Shown: positions 36,599-46,299, counted from the stretch's first letter. The stretch: DNA of 54,960 nt from Eubacteriales bacterium (GCA_030531555.1 JAUNNI010000012.1:1-54960); one strand, 5' to 3'. The notes: generated by a model not told the origin, from the sequence alone. Numbers and translations are program-made.

Positions 36599-38413
36599 TT
36601 AGTCTTCATCTAATTTCAATACACTCATGAAGGCTTTCTGTGGCACTTCCACATTACCTACCTGACGCATACGTTTCTTTCCTTCTTTCTGTTTTTCAAG
36701 CAGTTTCTTCTTACGAGAGATATCACCACCATAACATTTGGCAAGTACGTCCTTACGAACTGCTTTTACTGTTTCACGGGCAATAATCTTGCTGCCAATG
36801 GCTGCCTGAATTGGAATTTCAAACAGATGTCTTGGAATTTCTGCTTTCAATTTTTCACAGTATCTTCTTCCTCTTTCATAAGCAGTGGAAGAATGCACAA
36901 TGAAGGATAAAGCATCTACCTGTTCTCGGTTAATAAGAATATCCAGTTTCACAAGATCCGATCTTTCATAACCTTTCAGCTCATAGTCAAAAGAAGCATA
37001 TCCTCTGGAACGTGATTTTAATGCATCAAAGAAATCAGAAATGATCTCGTTCAGCGGAAGCTCATATTTTAAAAGGGCACGAGTTTCTTCCATATATTCC
37101 ATGGAAATATAAGTACCTCGTCTCTCCTGACAAAGTGTCATGATTGGACCTACAAATTCTTTGGTTACCATGATTTCTGCAGATACGATTGGTTCTTCCA
37201 TGTATTCAATAGTAGATGGATCTGGAAGATTGGTTGGGTTCGTCAGATCAAACATGGTGCCATCCGTCTGGTGAACCTTGTAAATTACACTAGGTGCTGT
37301 CGTTACAAGATCTAGATTATATTCTCTCTCCAAACGTTCCTGAACAATTTCAAGATGTAAGAGCCCAAGGAAGCCACAACGGAAACCAAATCCCAAGGCT
37401 ACCGATGTTTCTGGTTCATACTGGAGCGCTGCATCATTGAGCTGTAATTTCTCAAGGGCATCACGTAAATCCGGATATTTTGCACCATCGGCCGGATATA
37501 AACCACAATAAACCATTGGATTTACTTTTTTATAACCAGGAAGCGGTTCTGCACATGGACGATCTGCATCGGTAACAGTATCACCTACGCGGGTGTCCTT
37601 TACATTTTTCAAACTGGCTGTGATATAACCAACCATACCAGCAGACAATTCATCACATGGGAAGAACTGGCCTGCACCGAAAGTACCAACTTCCACAACT
37701 TCTGCTTTCGCACCAGTTGCCATCATCAGCATATTAGTTCCTTTTTTAATGCTTCCTTCCATAATTCTGGCAAAAATAATAACACCTTTGTAAGAATCAT
37801 ATACACTATCAAAAATTAAAGCCTGCAATGGGTTTTCTGCACTTCCACCTGGTGCTGGAATTCTCTCTACAATCTGCTCCAACACTTCTTCGATATTAAT
37901 GCCATTTTTTGCAGAAATCTGTGGAGCATTCTCTGCTTCAATACCAATCACATCCTCGATTTCTGCTACAACACGCTGTGGTTCCGCACTTGGAAGATCA
38001 ATCTTGTTAATTACAGGCATAATTTCAAGATTATGATCAATTGCTAGATATACATTGGCAAGGGTCTGTGCCTCGATTCCCTGTGCGGCGTCTACGACAA
38101 GAATGGCACCTTCACAAGCTGCAAGGCTTCGGCTAACTTCATAGTTAAAATCCACATGTCCTGGAGTATCAATTAAATTAAATACGTATTCCTCTCCATT
38201 ATTTGCTTTATAAACGATACGAACCGCCTGAGATTTGATGGTAATTCCACGTTCTCTTTCAAGCTCCATGTTATCGAGCACCTGATTCTGCATCTCACGT
38301 TCGGTAAGAAGACCCGTTTTTTCAATAATACGGTCTGCCAAAGTGGACTTTCCATGGTCGATATGAGCAATAATACAAAAATTTCTAATCTTAGTCTGGT
38401 CAATTCCGGCCAA
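36599..38413 (-). CDS. lepA: Elongation factor 4 (LepA)
   Basis: This translational GTPase of about 604 residues promotes back-translocation or initiation on stalled ribosomes. G motifs are [14 protein letters not shown] (G1), DTPGHVDF (G3) and NKIDLP (G4). The EF-4-specific C-terminal domain is present, ending in [16 protein letters not shown] prefer a TTG start at 38413 because GGAGGG lies 7 nt before it, while the ATG at 38428 sits only 2 nt in front of that same GGAGGG and has no site of its own. It is followed by hemW. Confidence 0.93.
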   Translation of the reverse strand: MAGIDQTKIRNFCIIAHIDHGKSTLADRIIEKTGLLTEREMQNQVLDNMELERERGITIKSQAVRIVYKANNGEEYVFNLIDTPGHVDFNYEVSRSLAACEGAILVVDAAQGIEAQTLANVYLAIDHNLEIMPVINKIDLPSAEPQRVVAEIEDVIGIEAENAPQISAKNGINIEEVLEQIVERIPAPGGSAENPLQALIFDSVYDSYKGVIIFARIMEGSIKKGTNMLMMATGAKAEVVEVGTFGAGQFFPCDELSAGMVGYITASLKNVKDTRVGDTVTDADRPCAEPLPGYKKVNPMVYCGLYPADGAKYPDLRDALEKLQLNDAALQYEPETSVALGFGFRCGFLGLLHLEIVQERLEREYNLDLVTTAPSVIYKVHQTDGTMFDLTNPTNLPDPSTIEYMEEPIVSAEIMVTKEFVGPIMTLCQERRGTYISMEYMEETRALLKYELPLNEIISDFFDALKSRSRGYASFDYELKGYERSDLVKLDILINREQVDALSFIVHSSTAYERGRRYCEKLKAEIPRHLFEIPIQAAIGSKIIARETVKAVRKDVLAKCYGGDISRKKKLLEKQKEGKKRMRQVGNVEVPQKAFMSVLKLDED

Positions 38414-38630
38414 TCTTATTCCCTCCATCTATATCAATATTTTATCTTATATATCATATAATTTATATCTGAATAAATATCATAACATGAATCCGCTTTT
38501 TCTTCCACTCTTTTTCATATTTTCATTTTTTCTCTTGACAATCTTCGCATTCATATTTTAGAATCATTGTTGGTATTAGTCTCCCATCTCTAAAAAATGA
38601 TGTTTTTTCATGATATATTCATTTTACCTA

Positions 38631-38659
38631 TTGACAAAACAGGGAAGAAACACTATTAT
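38631..38659 (+). promoter_or_regulatory. Promoter of rpsT
   Basis: A perfect TTGACA (38631-38636), 17 bp, TATTAT (38654-38659). Transcription would start near 38666, giving a leader of about 90 nt. The 38429-38757 gap between lepA and rpsT holds only this promoter, the leader hairpin and the AT-rich upstream region of lepA. Confidence 0.7.
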
Positions 38660-38672
38660 ATTAGAGTATGTT

Positions 38673-38704
38673 TGCATTGGACCCCCCGTGTCTGGTTTAA
38701 TGCA
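38673..38704 (+). ncRNA. Structured 5' leader of rpsT (candidate autoregulatory hairpin)
   Basis: TGCATTGGACC (38673-38683) pairs with GGTTTAATGCA (38694-38704): 11 bp including two G-U pairs, with a C-rich 10-nt loop (CCCCGTGTCT). It lies at the start of the rpsT transcript and has no U-run behind it, so it is not a terminator. A hairpin here could bind S20 and control its own translation, as known for other ribosomal protein leaders. This is inference. Confidence 0.5.
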
Positions 38705-38757
38705 GATGATATTAATTTAAACAAATAATCATTTATAATATTTTGGAGGTGCTCAAA

Positions 38758-39021
38758 GTGGCAAACATCAAATCTGCAAAGAAAAGAATTTTAGTTATCG
38801 AAACTAAAACAATGAGAAACAAAGCAATCAAATCTAAAGTTAAAACTTTCATCAAAAAAGTAGATGCAGCAATCGCAGCAGGCGACAAAGAAGCAGCTAA
38901 TGTAGCATTAACAGCAGCTATTTCTGAAATCAGCAAAGCTACATCCAAAGGTATCTACCACAAAAATACAGCTTCCAGAAAGATTTCCCGTCTTACAAAA
39001 GCTGTAAACAAAATGGCTTAA
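38758..39021 (+). CDS. rpsT: Ribosomal protein S20
   Basis: This 87-residue basic protein of the small subunit binds 16S rRNA. It has ANIKSAKKRI at the start, RNKAIKSKVKTFIKKV in the middle and GIYHKNTASRKISRLTKAVN near the end. The GTG start at 38758 lies 7 nt after GGAGGT; a TTG five codons upstream overlaps the ribosome binding site and is rejected. It stands alone between lepA and holA, on the opposite strand, with its own promoter and terminator. Confidence 0.96.
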   Translation: MANIKSAKKRILVIETKTMRNKAIKSKVKTFIKKVDAAIAAGDKEAANVALTAAISEISKATSKGIYHKNTASRKISRLTKAVNKMA

Positions 39022-39040
39022 TTTGATTTAGAATTATAAA

Positions 39041-39080
39041 AAACACCGAAGAGAAGCGGCTGCTCTTCGGTGTTTCTTTT
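39041..39080. terminator. Bidirectional terminator between rpsT and holA
   Basis: AAACACCGAAGAG (39041-39053) and CTCTTCGGTGTTT (39063-39075) form a perfect 13-bp stem with a 9-nt loop. A T-run follows on the plus strand, and A residues before the stem give a T-run on the minus strand. Confidence 0.92.
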
Positions 39081-39096
39081 TTTATTTTTTTCTTTT

Positions 39097-40086
39097 TTAA
39101 GAACGAATTAATGTGATCAAAAGCATCTCTACTCCAACCTGTGCACCCAGCAATCCCATCTTAATGTCTGCTTCCATCTTCACAGCATATCTTAAACAAC
39201 GTTCCAGCTGCTCCTTTGTATATGCTCGCATCTGTACATCATATTTTCGAATAACAAAAGGTGGAACACCTGCTGCCTTTGCCATGTCTGCATCGGATCT
39301 TCTTGCCATACGCATCGGCTTTAAAATAGAAAGAATGCGGTACTGTCTTACCAAAAGACTTAAAATATAGATTGGGTCCTCTTTTAAAAGAATTAAATCA
39401 TTATATAATTTCAAGGCAAGGTTTTGATCTTTTTCCGCAACCGCACTGATCATATCAAAAATCTTATTCTGAATCTGTTCAGTAACCACCGCATCGATAA
39501 CTTCTCTGGTTACCTCCGTTTCTTCCCCAAGATAGCTGATTAACTTTTCTGCCTCATTCTTAATCTGATAATAGTCATCTCCCACCAAAGAAAGAAAATA
39601 GCGGGCATTGTTCTCTCGAATCTGTTTCTGGTCTTTAGCCAGGGTTCTTGCCAAAAAGGTCAATAAAGTTTTTTCTTTCTGATCCTTTTTCAAAAGCTCC
39701 GCAATATAACCATTGGATTTGATCCATTTATATACCTTGGTTCTTGTATCCATCTTTCCTGGCTCGCAGATAATCAGGCAGGTGGTATCTGGTAACTGAT
39801 TCAGTATTTTTAAAAATTCGTCCTTCCCTGTCTTCATGATATTGGTCCGATTCAAAAGAATCACTCTTTTTTCACTGAAAAACGGAAAAGTAGACGCCAG
39901 ATCACCAAGTGCGACCAAATCTACTTTTGTTTCCTCGAATAAGGTAAAGTTCATCTCGTCACCTTCTGCCACCAAAGCATTTTTCAGCATCTGCCTGGCT
40001 TGGAAAATCAGATAATCCTCATCTCCGGTAATCAAATATACTTTATGGAATTGTTTTTCTTTAATATTTTTTGTAATCTCTTTCAT
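39097..40086 (-). CDS. holA: DNA polymerase III delta subunit
   Basis: This 329-residue clamp-loader subunit opens the beta sliding clamp during replication. It has the HolA pattern: VYLITGDEDYLI at the N-terminus, LLNRTNIMKTGKDEF, a central TCLIICEPGKMD, and the C-terminal helical collar with LRYAVKMEADIKMGLL. Length is normal. It follows comEC, a common arrangement in Firmicutes, at the end of the comEA operon. Confidence 0.92.
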   Translation of the reverse strand: MKEITKNIKEKQFHKVYLITGDEDYLIFQARQMLKNALVAEGDEMNFTLFEETKVDLVALGDLASTFPFFSEKRVILLNRTNIMKTGKDEFLKILNQLPDTTCLIICEPGKMDTRTKVYKWIKSNGYIAELLKKDQKEKTLLTFLARTLAKDQKQIRENNARYFLSLVGDDYYQIKNEAEKLISYLGEETEVTREVIDAVVTEQIQNKIFDMISAVAEKDQNLALKLYNDLILLKEDPIYILSLLVRQYRILSILKPMRMARRSDADMAKAAGVPPFVIRKYDVQMRAYTKEQLERCLRYAVKMEADIKMGLLGAQVGVEMLLITLIRS

Positions 40087-40125
40087 TTTTAACTCGTCTC
40101 TTCCAATATTCTCCTAGATTATATC

Positions 40126-42474
40126 CTAGAATACAGGATAAGTCAAAAAATCACGTTTCTTCCACTGCTTGACTTTTAAGGATTCTTTTCCCTCAATGAC
40201 AATAGCCCCAGAGGAAATCGTATCAAAGATATGACATTTTTCTTCACCCAGACGATTTAACAGATCATTATGGGGATGTCCATATCGATTTCCCTTTCCT
40301 GCAGAAATCAGAGCTATTGTCGGATGAAAATAGGCTAAAAATCTCTGTCCCGTAGAGTATTTGGATCCGTGGTGTGCCACCTTCAAAACAGTGATTGGAA
40401 AAGTATTCCTCGATTCCAGAAGTTTCTCTTCCTCTTCCATCCCCAAATCTCCAGTAAACAACCCTCGAAATTTACCGTATTCTGCTAGCATAACTAAAGA
40501 ACTATCATTTTTTTCTTCAAAAGATTGTCCTACGACTGGGGACAGACAGGACAGTTCCATTTTACCAAAGGTAAATCGATCACCTTTTTTTAAGAAAGAA
40601 ACTTTCGCCTTCTGCTTTTTCGCATATCTTTGTAAATGGAAAGCTGTCTCATCACTCTGCCTGTTTTCTATGGTATCACTCAAAAAAAGCTGTTTTATCG
40701 GATATCCCTCCTCTAGCATTTCCCGAATTCCAGACAAATGATCCTCATCCATATGGGTAACCAGGACTGCGTCCAAAGAAGCGATTCCATAATATCTTAG
40801 GGCTGGCTCAATGATATTGCGATAAACATTTTTCTTTGTACTGCTTCCTCCATCCAAAAGCAACGTTTTACCTTGTGATTGAAAAAGAATGCAATCCCCC
40901 TGTCCCACATCCAGCATGGTAATTCTCATCTCTGGCTTCTTTACGGGAAAAACCAACAGAATCATCATAAAAAAGCAAATCAGTCTGGCCTTATTTTTAT
41001 GACCTTTCCAAAAAAGCAGACAAAATATGACTCCCCATCCATAATAAAGAAAAATCTTCCACCAGGGCGGAAATCCGGGTAGGATCAAGGATCCCGGAAG
41101 AAAACGTACTTTCTTTAAAAAAATATGATGGATTCGTAGAATCAAAATGGCGAGAAAGGCCAGGATTCTGTAATGTCCCAGAAAAATCCCCAAGACACCA
41201 GCCAATATCCCATCCACCATGAGAGCTGGCATGCAGGGAATCAGAAAAAGATTCCAAAATATACTGTAGGGTGTAATCTCATAATTAAAAAATAGAATGA
41301 TGGGGCTTGTGACCATGGAAATAATCAAACTAAATAAAAATGCTTTCTTGGCCTTTCCTACTTTTGTCTCTCTACTTTCCATCTGATCAAAAATAAAAGG
41401 AACTACGGCTCCTATGGCAAAGATCGAAGCAAAAGAAATTAAAAATCCGCCATCAAACAGTCGGTATGGTTCTTCCAATAACATGAGAATACCAGCCAGT
41501 GCCAGCGAAGAAATCATATCATAAGAAAGTCCCAGATATTCCCCTCCTAAAAAAATCATATACATAACGATGGCTCGACTTGCAGAAGCTCCAAACCCCG
41601 TCATCGTTCCATAAAACAAGAGGAGTATGACACCTGCCGCACAAGAAATCCTATAAGAAAAACCTCTTTTGCGAAATCTTCGATAAATCATGCCCCCAAC
41701 AATCGAGACATGCAGCCCTGAAATAGCCAGAAGGTGTGCCACACCATTTTCTTCGTAGATTCTTTTTTGTTCCTCAGTAAGATAACTCTTATCCCCAAAA
41801 ATCATGGCACACAACATAGCGGAATCTTCAGAGGCCAGATTTTCAAGATATCCTTGCTCCACTCGCTCTTTCAACTGCCAGGCCCATCTCCGAAAAGAAA
41901 AAACCGGACGTTTCACTTTTTCTACCTTTTCAAAAAAACCAGTGGCATAGACTCCATTTGCCAGAGAGCACTTTCTTTCATCAAAGCCACCCGGATTGGT
42001 GGCAGTTTCCAATGCTTGTATTTTTCCTTCTGCTCGAATCACATCACCAGGCAGACATTCCTCTTCATTTATTTTGCCTGTCAAAGTTATATTGCCCTGA
42101 ATCTTAGCCTTTTTCTCCTCCTGAATCATTCGAGGAGACTGAAGTGTAAATGTCATATATCCTGCAGAAGTCATCTTTTGTTTTATTATTTTACCCTCAA
42201 AGGTAGCTTGCTCCCCTTCCATTTTTTTGACAAGACATTCTGCCCTGTTCACAAAGATTTCCTCCATAGTAAGAGTAAAATATCCTGCCATGATGGAAAA
42301 AAACAAGCCCAAAAGGAAGAGAAAAAAAGGCTTCTGCTCTTTTTCAAACTTTCTATTCAGAAAGATCCAGAAAAAAAGCGAAGCCGGCATTATTAACCCG
42401 ATTGGTCCTGGCAGGCAGACGCAAAGCTCTCCAAGCACAAGTCCCACCAGAATTCCCATCAAAGGTCTTTTCAT
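40126..42474 (-). CDS. comEC: DNA uptake channel ComEC/Rec2
   Basis: This 782-residue membrane protein forms the channel that brings single-stranded DNA into the cell in competent bacteria. An N-terminal OB-like and membrane region leads to the competence domain with many helices (LAISGLHVSIVGGM near 255, TGFGASASRAIVMYMIF). The C-terminal metallo-beta-lactamase domain has VTHMDEDHLSGI near 570 and AHHGSKYSTG near 710. All the usual parts are present, so the gene looks intact. ComEC is often seen in bacteria not known to be competent. It lies between the GerMN lipoprotein gene and holA. Confidence 0.93.
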   Translation of the reverse strand: MKRPLMGILVGLVLGELCVCLPGPIGLIMPASLFFWIFLNRKFEKEQKPFFLFLLGLFFSIMAGYFTLTMEEIFVNRAECLVKKMEGEQATFEGKIIKQKMTSAGYMTFTLQSPRMIQEEKKAKIQGNITLTGKINEEECLPGDVIRAEGKIQALETATNPGGFDERKCSLANGVYATGFFEKVEKVKRPVFSFRRWAWQLKERVEQGYLENLASEDSAMLCAMIFGDKSYLTEEQKRIYEENGVAHLLAISGLHVSIVGGMIYRRFRKRGFSYRISCAAGVILLLFYGTMTGFGASASRAIVMYMIFLGGEYLGLSYDMISSLALAGILMLLEEPYRLFDGGFLISFASIFAIGAVVPFIFDQMESRETKVGKAKKAFLFSLIISMVTSPIILFFNYEITPYSIFWNLFLIPCMPALMVDGILAGVLGIFLGHYRILAFLAILILRIHHIFLKKVRFLPGSLILPGFPPWWKIFLYYGWGVIFCLLFWKGHKNKARLICFFMMILLVFPVKKPEMRITMLDVGQGDCILFQSQGKTLLLDGGSSTKKNVYRNIIEPALRYYGIASLDAVLVTHMDEDHLSGIREMLEEGYPIKQLFLSDTIENRQSDETAFHLQRYAKKQKAKVSFLKKGDRFTFGKMELSCLSPVVGQSFEEKNDSSLVMLAEYGKFRGLFTGDLGMEEEEKLLESRNTFPITVLKVAHHGSKYSTGQRFLAYFHPTIALISAGKGNRYGHPHNDLLNRLGEEKCHIFDTISSGAIVIEGKESLKVKQWKKRDFLTYPVF

Positions 42475-42498
42475 TGTTCTCCCAAATATTCAATTCTT

Positions 42499-43440
42499 TT
42501 ATTCTATGTCAGTAATCAAAGAATAGTCACAACCTAGAGGTCGATCCAAGCCAGAAACTTCATTAATATTGGAAAGTATCTCGCCATCTACGGAAAACTG
42601 GACCTGTGATACTCTTTCCAATGATATCAGGCTGTTTACAATGGAATAAATCTTAATTTCATCATCTACTCCATTGATTCCTGTTATAATATCCGAGCTT
42701 AAATCCAGATAACAGGTGTTTTGGAATACACTGATACGGTTGATTACCAAGTTCTCCGAAATTGGACTTTTGCTGCCCTCAACTCCATTTTCACGTAGAG
42801 CATTAATAACAGCACTCTCCATAGATTCATTATCTTTGGCATGAAGATCCTTCTCCACTTCCACCAATCCGTTTCCTTCCAGATTACTATAATATAAAGT
42901 TACCGTCTGCAAACTGTCATACACTTCTTTTTTGTCATTATCAAGAACGAAAGTATCGTCATCCATGATACCAATGGCAACACCTTCATCATCAGTCAGT
43001 GGTTCATCCTCCACCGTAAAGAGAATTCGATCAATGCCATCCAGCTGTACCAGGGATTTGACTACCGCTGCACGAAACAGAATTTCTTCACGATTGCTCA
43101 TTTGGGAATATCCCACACCAAAATCAATGACTATAATGCCTTCTTCTGGCTCAGAAACTGTCTCAACGGAAAACTGTTTATTGAAAACTGCTTTGTATTT
43201 TTTCTTCTTTGAAGTATCTTTTTTGCCTAGTTCTTCAATAACCTGTCTGACTGCTATCGTCAGATTTGGAGAAAACTCCATATCTTTTTTTACATTGAGC
43301 AGACTTCCCGTCTCCAAATTCATATAATACAGATGGATGAATCCATCCTCCTCTTCTGTAACTTTCTCATCTTTCTTACAGCCGGACATCATGAATATAA
43401 GACAGAGAAATAATAGAAAATAAACTATTTTTTTCTTCAT
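42499..43440 (-). CDS. GerMN-domain lipoprotein
   Basis: This 313-residue exported protein has a lipobox (LIFMMSGC) at its N-terminus. Two GerMN-type repeats follow: one near 35-160 and one near 165-300, each ending in an acidic LDxSS or IDFGVGYS-like pattern. GerMN domains occur in the Bacillus sporulation protein GerM and in LpqB-like proteins next to two-component systems. The ATG at 43440 follows AGGAGG at 5 nt and is chosen over an earlier start. It sits 22 bp after the histidine kinase, so it may modulate the sensor, as LpqB does for MtrB; that comparison is inference. Confidence 0.85.
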   Translation of the reverse strand: MKKKIVYFLLFLCLIFMMSGCKKDEKVTEEEDGFIHLYYMNLETGSLLNVKKDMEFSPNLTIAVRQVIEELGKKDTSKKKKYKAVFNKQFSVETVSEPEEGIIVIDFGVGYSQMSNREEILFRAAVVKSLVQLDGIDRILFTVEDEPLTDDEGVAIGIMDDDTFVLDNDKKEVYDSLQTVTLYYSNLEGNGLVEVEKDLHAKDNESMESAVINALRENGVEGSKSPISENLVINRISVFQNTCYLDLSSDIITGINGVDDEIKIYSIVNSLISLERVSQVQFSVDGEILSNINEVSGLDRPLGCDYSLITDIE

Positions 43441-43462
43441 TTTATCCTCCTGTACCCTGCAA

Positions 43463-44875
43463 TCATCCCACATAGTTCAACGGAATTCGAATGAGGAAAG
43501 TTGTCTCCTCCCCAGGTTTACTATGAACACGAATCGATCCCTTATGAAGAAGAACTACATTTCTTGTGATTGCCAGGCCAAGGCCCGTTCCTCCAGTATC
43601 CCTTGATCTGGCCTTATCTACACGATAAAAGCGCTCAAAAATACGTTCCTGACAATCCTCTGGAATTCCAACACCATTATCCTTAACACGGATGTAAAAG
43701 AATTTATGATCCGCATTCAGGAAGACATTTACCATACCACCATCATTGTTGTATTTCACAGCATTTTCGATGATATTATTGCAGGCCAAAGAAAGCTTGC
43801 CACCGTCAACTTCAGCAACAACCTGTCGCATTGTCTCAAGATGAATGGTGATATTACGTTTTTCAGCCAACGGAGTAATACGTTTTAACAGGCCTTCTAA
43901 CAAATCATTAATATTCGTTGGAGCCACATTAAGATCACCTTTTGTCTTATCCATACGAACCAGGTCAAGAAGATCTGTAATGATCTGATTTTCACGATCA
44001 ATCTCGTGAACGATATCATTCATGAATTCTTCATAAATCTCTATCGGAACATTTTCCTGATTGAGAAGAGAATCCGCCAATATCTTCATGGATGTAATTG
44101 GCGTCTTCAGCTCATGGGACACATTGGAAACGAATTCCTGACGGCTATTCTCCAGTTCCTTATATCGATCAGTAATCTTATTAAAGGAAACTGCCATCTG
44201 ATAAAATTCACGGAATCCCTCTTCCGACAAACGATTTTCCTGATGGCCATCCGCGATATAGTTCATTTCTTTACGAATATCTCTGATAGAATGATTCATA
44301 AAAATCATGAAAATGATACCAATTGCAAAAGAAATCAGCAAACATATCCCATGAATTGTGTATTTCTGGTTTTCAACATACGTAAGCAGACCACTTTTTT
44401 CACGAAGGGTACCAAGAGAAATGATAACACCCAGTCCTTCATCCATATCTTTATCATAGATTCCGGTCATAACCTGGACGAAATTATCCCCTACTTTTTT
44501 GGAATCAATCTTCTCACCACGCATGGCACGCATGGTATCTTCCGTGATGATATATTGACCAAAATTTCGATCGTAAGTATCAGCAACTACACGGAATTTT
44601 GAATCCATGAGAATGATTCGACTATTCATCTGACAGGCCATATTCTCCAGGTTGCTTGCATCGCCACCGAGTCCATAACCTTCAAAATCTATATCGTCCT
44701 GAGAAAATTCCTCGATTCCATCATACATGATCCGGTTTGCCAATATGTTATTTTCAATTCGAATATAGTCTTCCCTCTGTTCGTAACTTTTTTTATCTAA
44801 TGCATAAATTAATCGCTCTGTACCTGCATATAAGAACACATTCAGAGCGATTACGATCAAAACACTGATAAGCAT
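43463..44875 (-). CDS. Membrane sensor histidine kinase
   Basis: This 470-residue sensor has a membrane helix at the very start, an extracellular region (about 25-165), and a second helix near 175-198 (ICLLISFAIGIIFMIFM). A HAMP-like linker follows, then HisKA with the phospho-histidine in SHELKTPITSM near 255, and the ATPase domain (IIENAVKYNN, DNGVGIPEDC, GGTGLGLAI). It pairs with the OmpR-type regulator just upstream. The start is uncertain: no ribosome binding site precedes the ATG, and the frame stays open upstream to a TAG near 44918, with only ATT/ATA codons as alternatives. Layout resembles WalK/PhoR-type sensors. Confidence 0.92.
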   Translation of the reverse strand: MLISVLIVIALNVFLYAGTERLIYALDKKSYEQREDYIRIENNILANRIMYDGIEEFSQDDIDFEGYGLGGDASNLENMACQMNSRIILMDSKFRVVADTYDRNFGQYIITEDTMRAMRGEKIDSKKVGDNFVQVMTGIYDKDMDEGLGVIISLGTLREKSGLLTYVENQKYTIHGICLLISFAIGIIFMIFMNHSIRDIRKEMNYIADGHQENRLSEEGFREFYQMAVSFNKITDRYKELENSRQEFVSNVSHELKTPITSMKILADSLLNQENVPIEIYEEFMNDIVHEIDRENQIITDLLDLVRMDKTKGDLNVAPTNINDLLEGLLKRITPLAEKRNITIHLETMRQVVAEVDGGKLSLACNNIIENAVKYNNDGGMVNVFLNADHKFFYIRVKDNGVGIPEDCQERIFERFYRVDKARSRDTGGTGLGLAITRNVVLLHKGSIRVHSKPGEETTFLIRIPLNYVG

Positions 44876-44909
44876 AGGAAAAGATATAAAGTGGAAGAGG
44901 GACTTTATA

Positions 44910-45596
44910 TTAATCCTGGAAATAATAACCTACCCCCCACTTTGTATGAATATATTCTGGTTCTCCCGGATTTTCTTCAATCTTTTCACGAAGACGACGG
45001 ATATGAACATCAACTGTACGTACGTCACCTGGGTAATCATAGCCCCAAACAATATTCAATAAATTTTCTCTGCTGTATACTTTGTTTGGATGGAAAGCAA
45101 GAAGCTCAAGCAAATCATATTCTTTGGCGGTCAGCTTCACTTCTTTCCCTTCTGTGAATACACGTCTGCTATCACAATCAATCTTCAATCCGTTTTTCTC
45201 AAAAATCTTTTTCTTTTCTTCTTCCACAACCTTACATGAGCTTCGACGCATGATTGCCTTAATTCTTGCTTTTACCTCAAGAATATTAAATGGTTTTGTA
45301 ATATAATCATCAGCACCATATTCCAGGCCAAGGATCTTATCCATATCATCTCCTTTGGCTGTGAGCATGATAATTGGCATATCAGAGAACTCTCTGATCA
45401 TCTGGCATACTTCAAATCCATTTAATTTTGGAAGCATCACATCTAAGAGTACAATATCGTACTCTGTCTTTTTGGCCATTTCCAAAGCTTCCTCGCCGTC
45501 GTAGGCACAGTCAACTTGCATGTCATCCTGTACAAGAGAAAACTTAATGCCTTTTACGATTAATTTCTCATCATCTACAACAAGTACTTTTTTCAT
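44910..45596 (-). CDS. OmpR-family response regulator
   Basis: This 228-residue regulator has a receiver domain (DDEKLIVKG, phospho-aspartate in VLLDVMLPKLNG near residue 52, LTAKGDD). A winged-helix DNA-binding domain follows (LTAKEYDLLELLAFHP, VDVHIRRLREKIE). It is the partner of the downstream kinase. It resembles WalR/PhoP-type regulators, but without a target it is not named. comEA lies 10 bp upstream, so signalling genes are embedded in the competence operon. Confidence 0.95.
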   Translation of the reverse strand: MKKVLVVDDEKLIVKGIKFSLVQDDMQVDCAYDGEEALEMAKKTEYDIVLLDVMLPKLNGFEVCQMIREFSDMPIIMLTAKGDDMDKILGLEYGADDYITKPFNILEVKARIKAIMRRSSCKVVEEEKKKIFEKNGLKIDCDSRRVFTEGKEVKLTAKEYDLLELLAFHPNKVYSRENLLNIVWGYDYPGDVRTVDVHIRRLREKIEENPGEPEYIHTKWGVGYYFQD

Positions 45597-45605
45597 TTTA
45601 CACCT

Positions 45606-46199
45606 CTATTCAACCGTGATGGTATTCTTAATCCTGTCGTATATCGCCTCACCAATGCCACTAACATTTTTAATCTCTTCAATGTTGGAAAAAGATCCTT
45701 TCTCTTCCCGGTAAGATAAAATTGCAAGCGCTCTACCCTCACCGATGCCATTTAAAGTCATCAGCTGCGCCTGATCCGCCACATTGATGTTTATCTTTTG
45801 CTCTCCACTGTCCATGGCAGGCTGGCCCTTCCCACTGCCATCTGTCTGCATGGAACGAACATAAATCTGTGTCCCATCCAACAGAACTTCTGCCAGATTG
45901 ACACTTTGTTCATCTGCTTTTTTGGTAAATCCGCCAGCTGCCCGAATCGCCGCATCGATTCGCTCGCCTTCATAGAAAGCATATAATCCCGGTTTTTTTA
46001 CACATCCGCACACATGAACATAAACATTCTTCGCCAGAGTACTTTTCTCTTCAGAAACCGAAGCTTTGCTTTCTCTTCGAATCTCGAAAGTATCCTCCGC
46101 CGCAGAAAGATCGGATAGAAAAGAAGCTTTACAGCTTGTCAAACTGAGAAAAATTCCCAGAAAAAGAAGCATGAAAGAAGCTTTCTTCTTTCTTTTCAC
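45606..46199 (-). CDS. comEA: ComEA-type DNA-binding protein, predicted lipoprotein
   Basis: This 197-residue protein combines an SLBB-like domain (VYVHVCGCVKKPGLYAF near 55-115) with a C-terminal helix-hairpin-helix DNA-binding domain (INVADQAQLMTLNGIGEGRA, NVSGIGEAIYDRI). That is the ComEA layout for holding DNA outside the membrane during uptake. The N-terminus has a lipobox (FLSLTSC), so it may be lipid-anchored rather than held by a membrane helix. The GTG at 46199 is chosen because AAAGGAGA lies 6 nt before it; a TTG eight codons upstream lies ahead of the ribosome binding site. It heads the operon with the two-component system, GerMN protein, comEC and holA. Confidence 0.9.
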   Translation of the reverse strand: MKRKKKASFMLLFLGIFLSLTSCKASFLSDLSAAEDTFEIRRESKASVSEEKSTLAKNVYVHVCGCVKKPGLYAFYEGERIDAAIRAAGGFTKKADEQSVNLAEVLLDGTQIYVRSMQTDGSGKGQPAMDSGEQKININVADQAQLMTLNGIGEGRALAILSYREEKGSFSNIEEIKNVSGIGEAIYDRIKNTITVE

Positions 46200-46238
46200 G
46201 AAAAATCTCCTTTCTTTTTTCAAGTCGAGAAAGTCCGT

Positions 46239-46299
46239 AAAAAACGCGATCCGTAGAGATATCTTGTTAAAATCACGTTTACAAGATATTTCTACGGAT
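46239..46299 (-). terminator. Terminator of argJBD
   Basis: ATCCGTAGAGATATCTTG (46249-46266) pairs with CAAGATATTTCTACGGAT (46282-46299): 18 bp with one G-U. Six T follow on the minus strand (46239-46244). Confidence 0.92.

Noticed and set aside
41734-42396. Open frame of 220 codons on the plus strand
   Set aside because: Antisense shadow of comEC; no ribosome binding site and no domain.
44006-44602. Open frame of 198 codons on the plus strand
   Set aside because: Antisense shadow of the histidine kinase gene.
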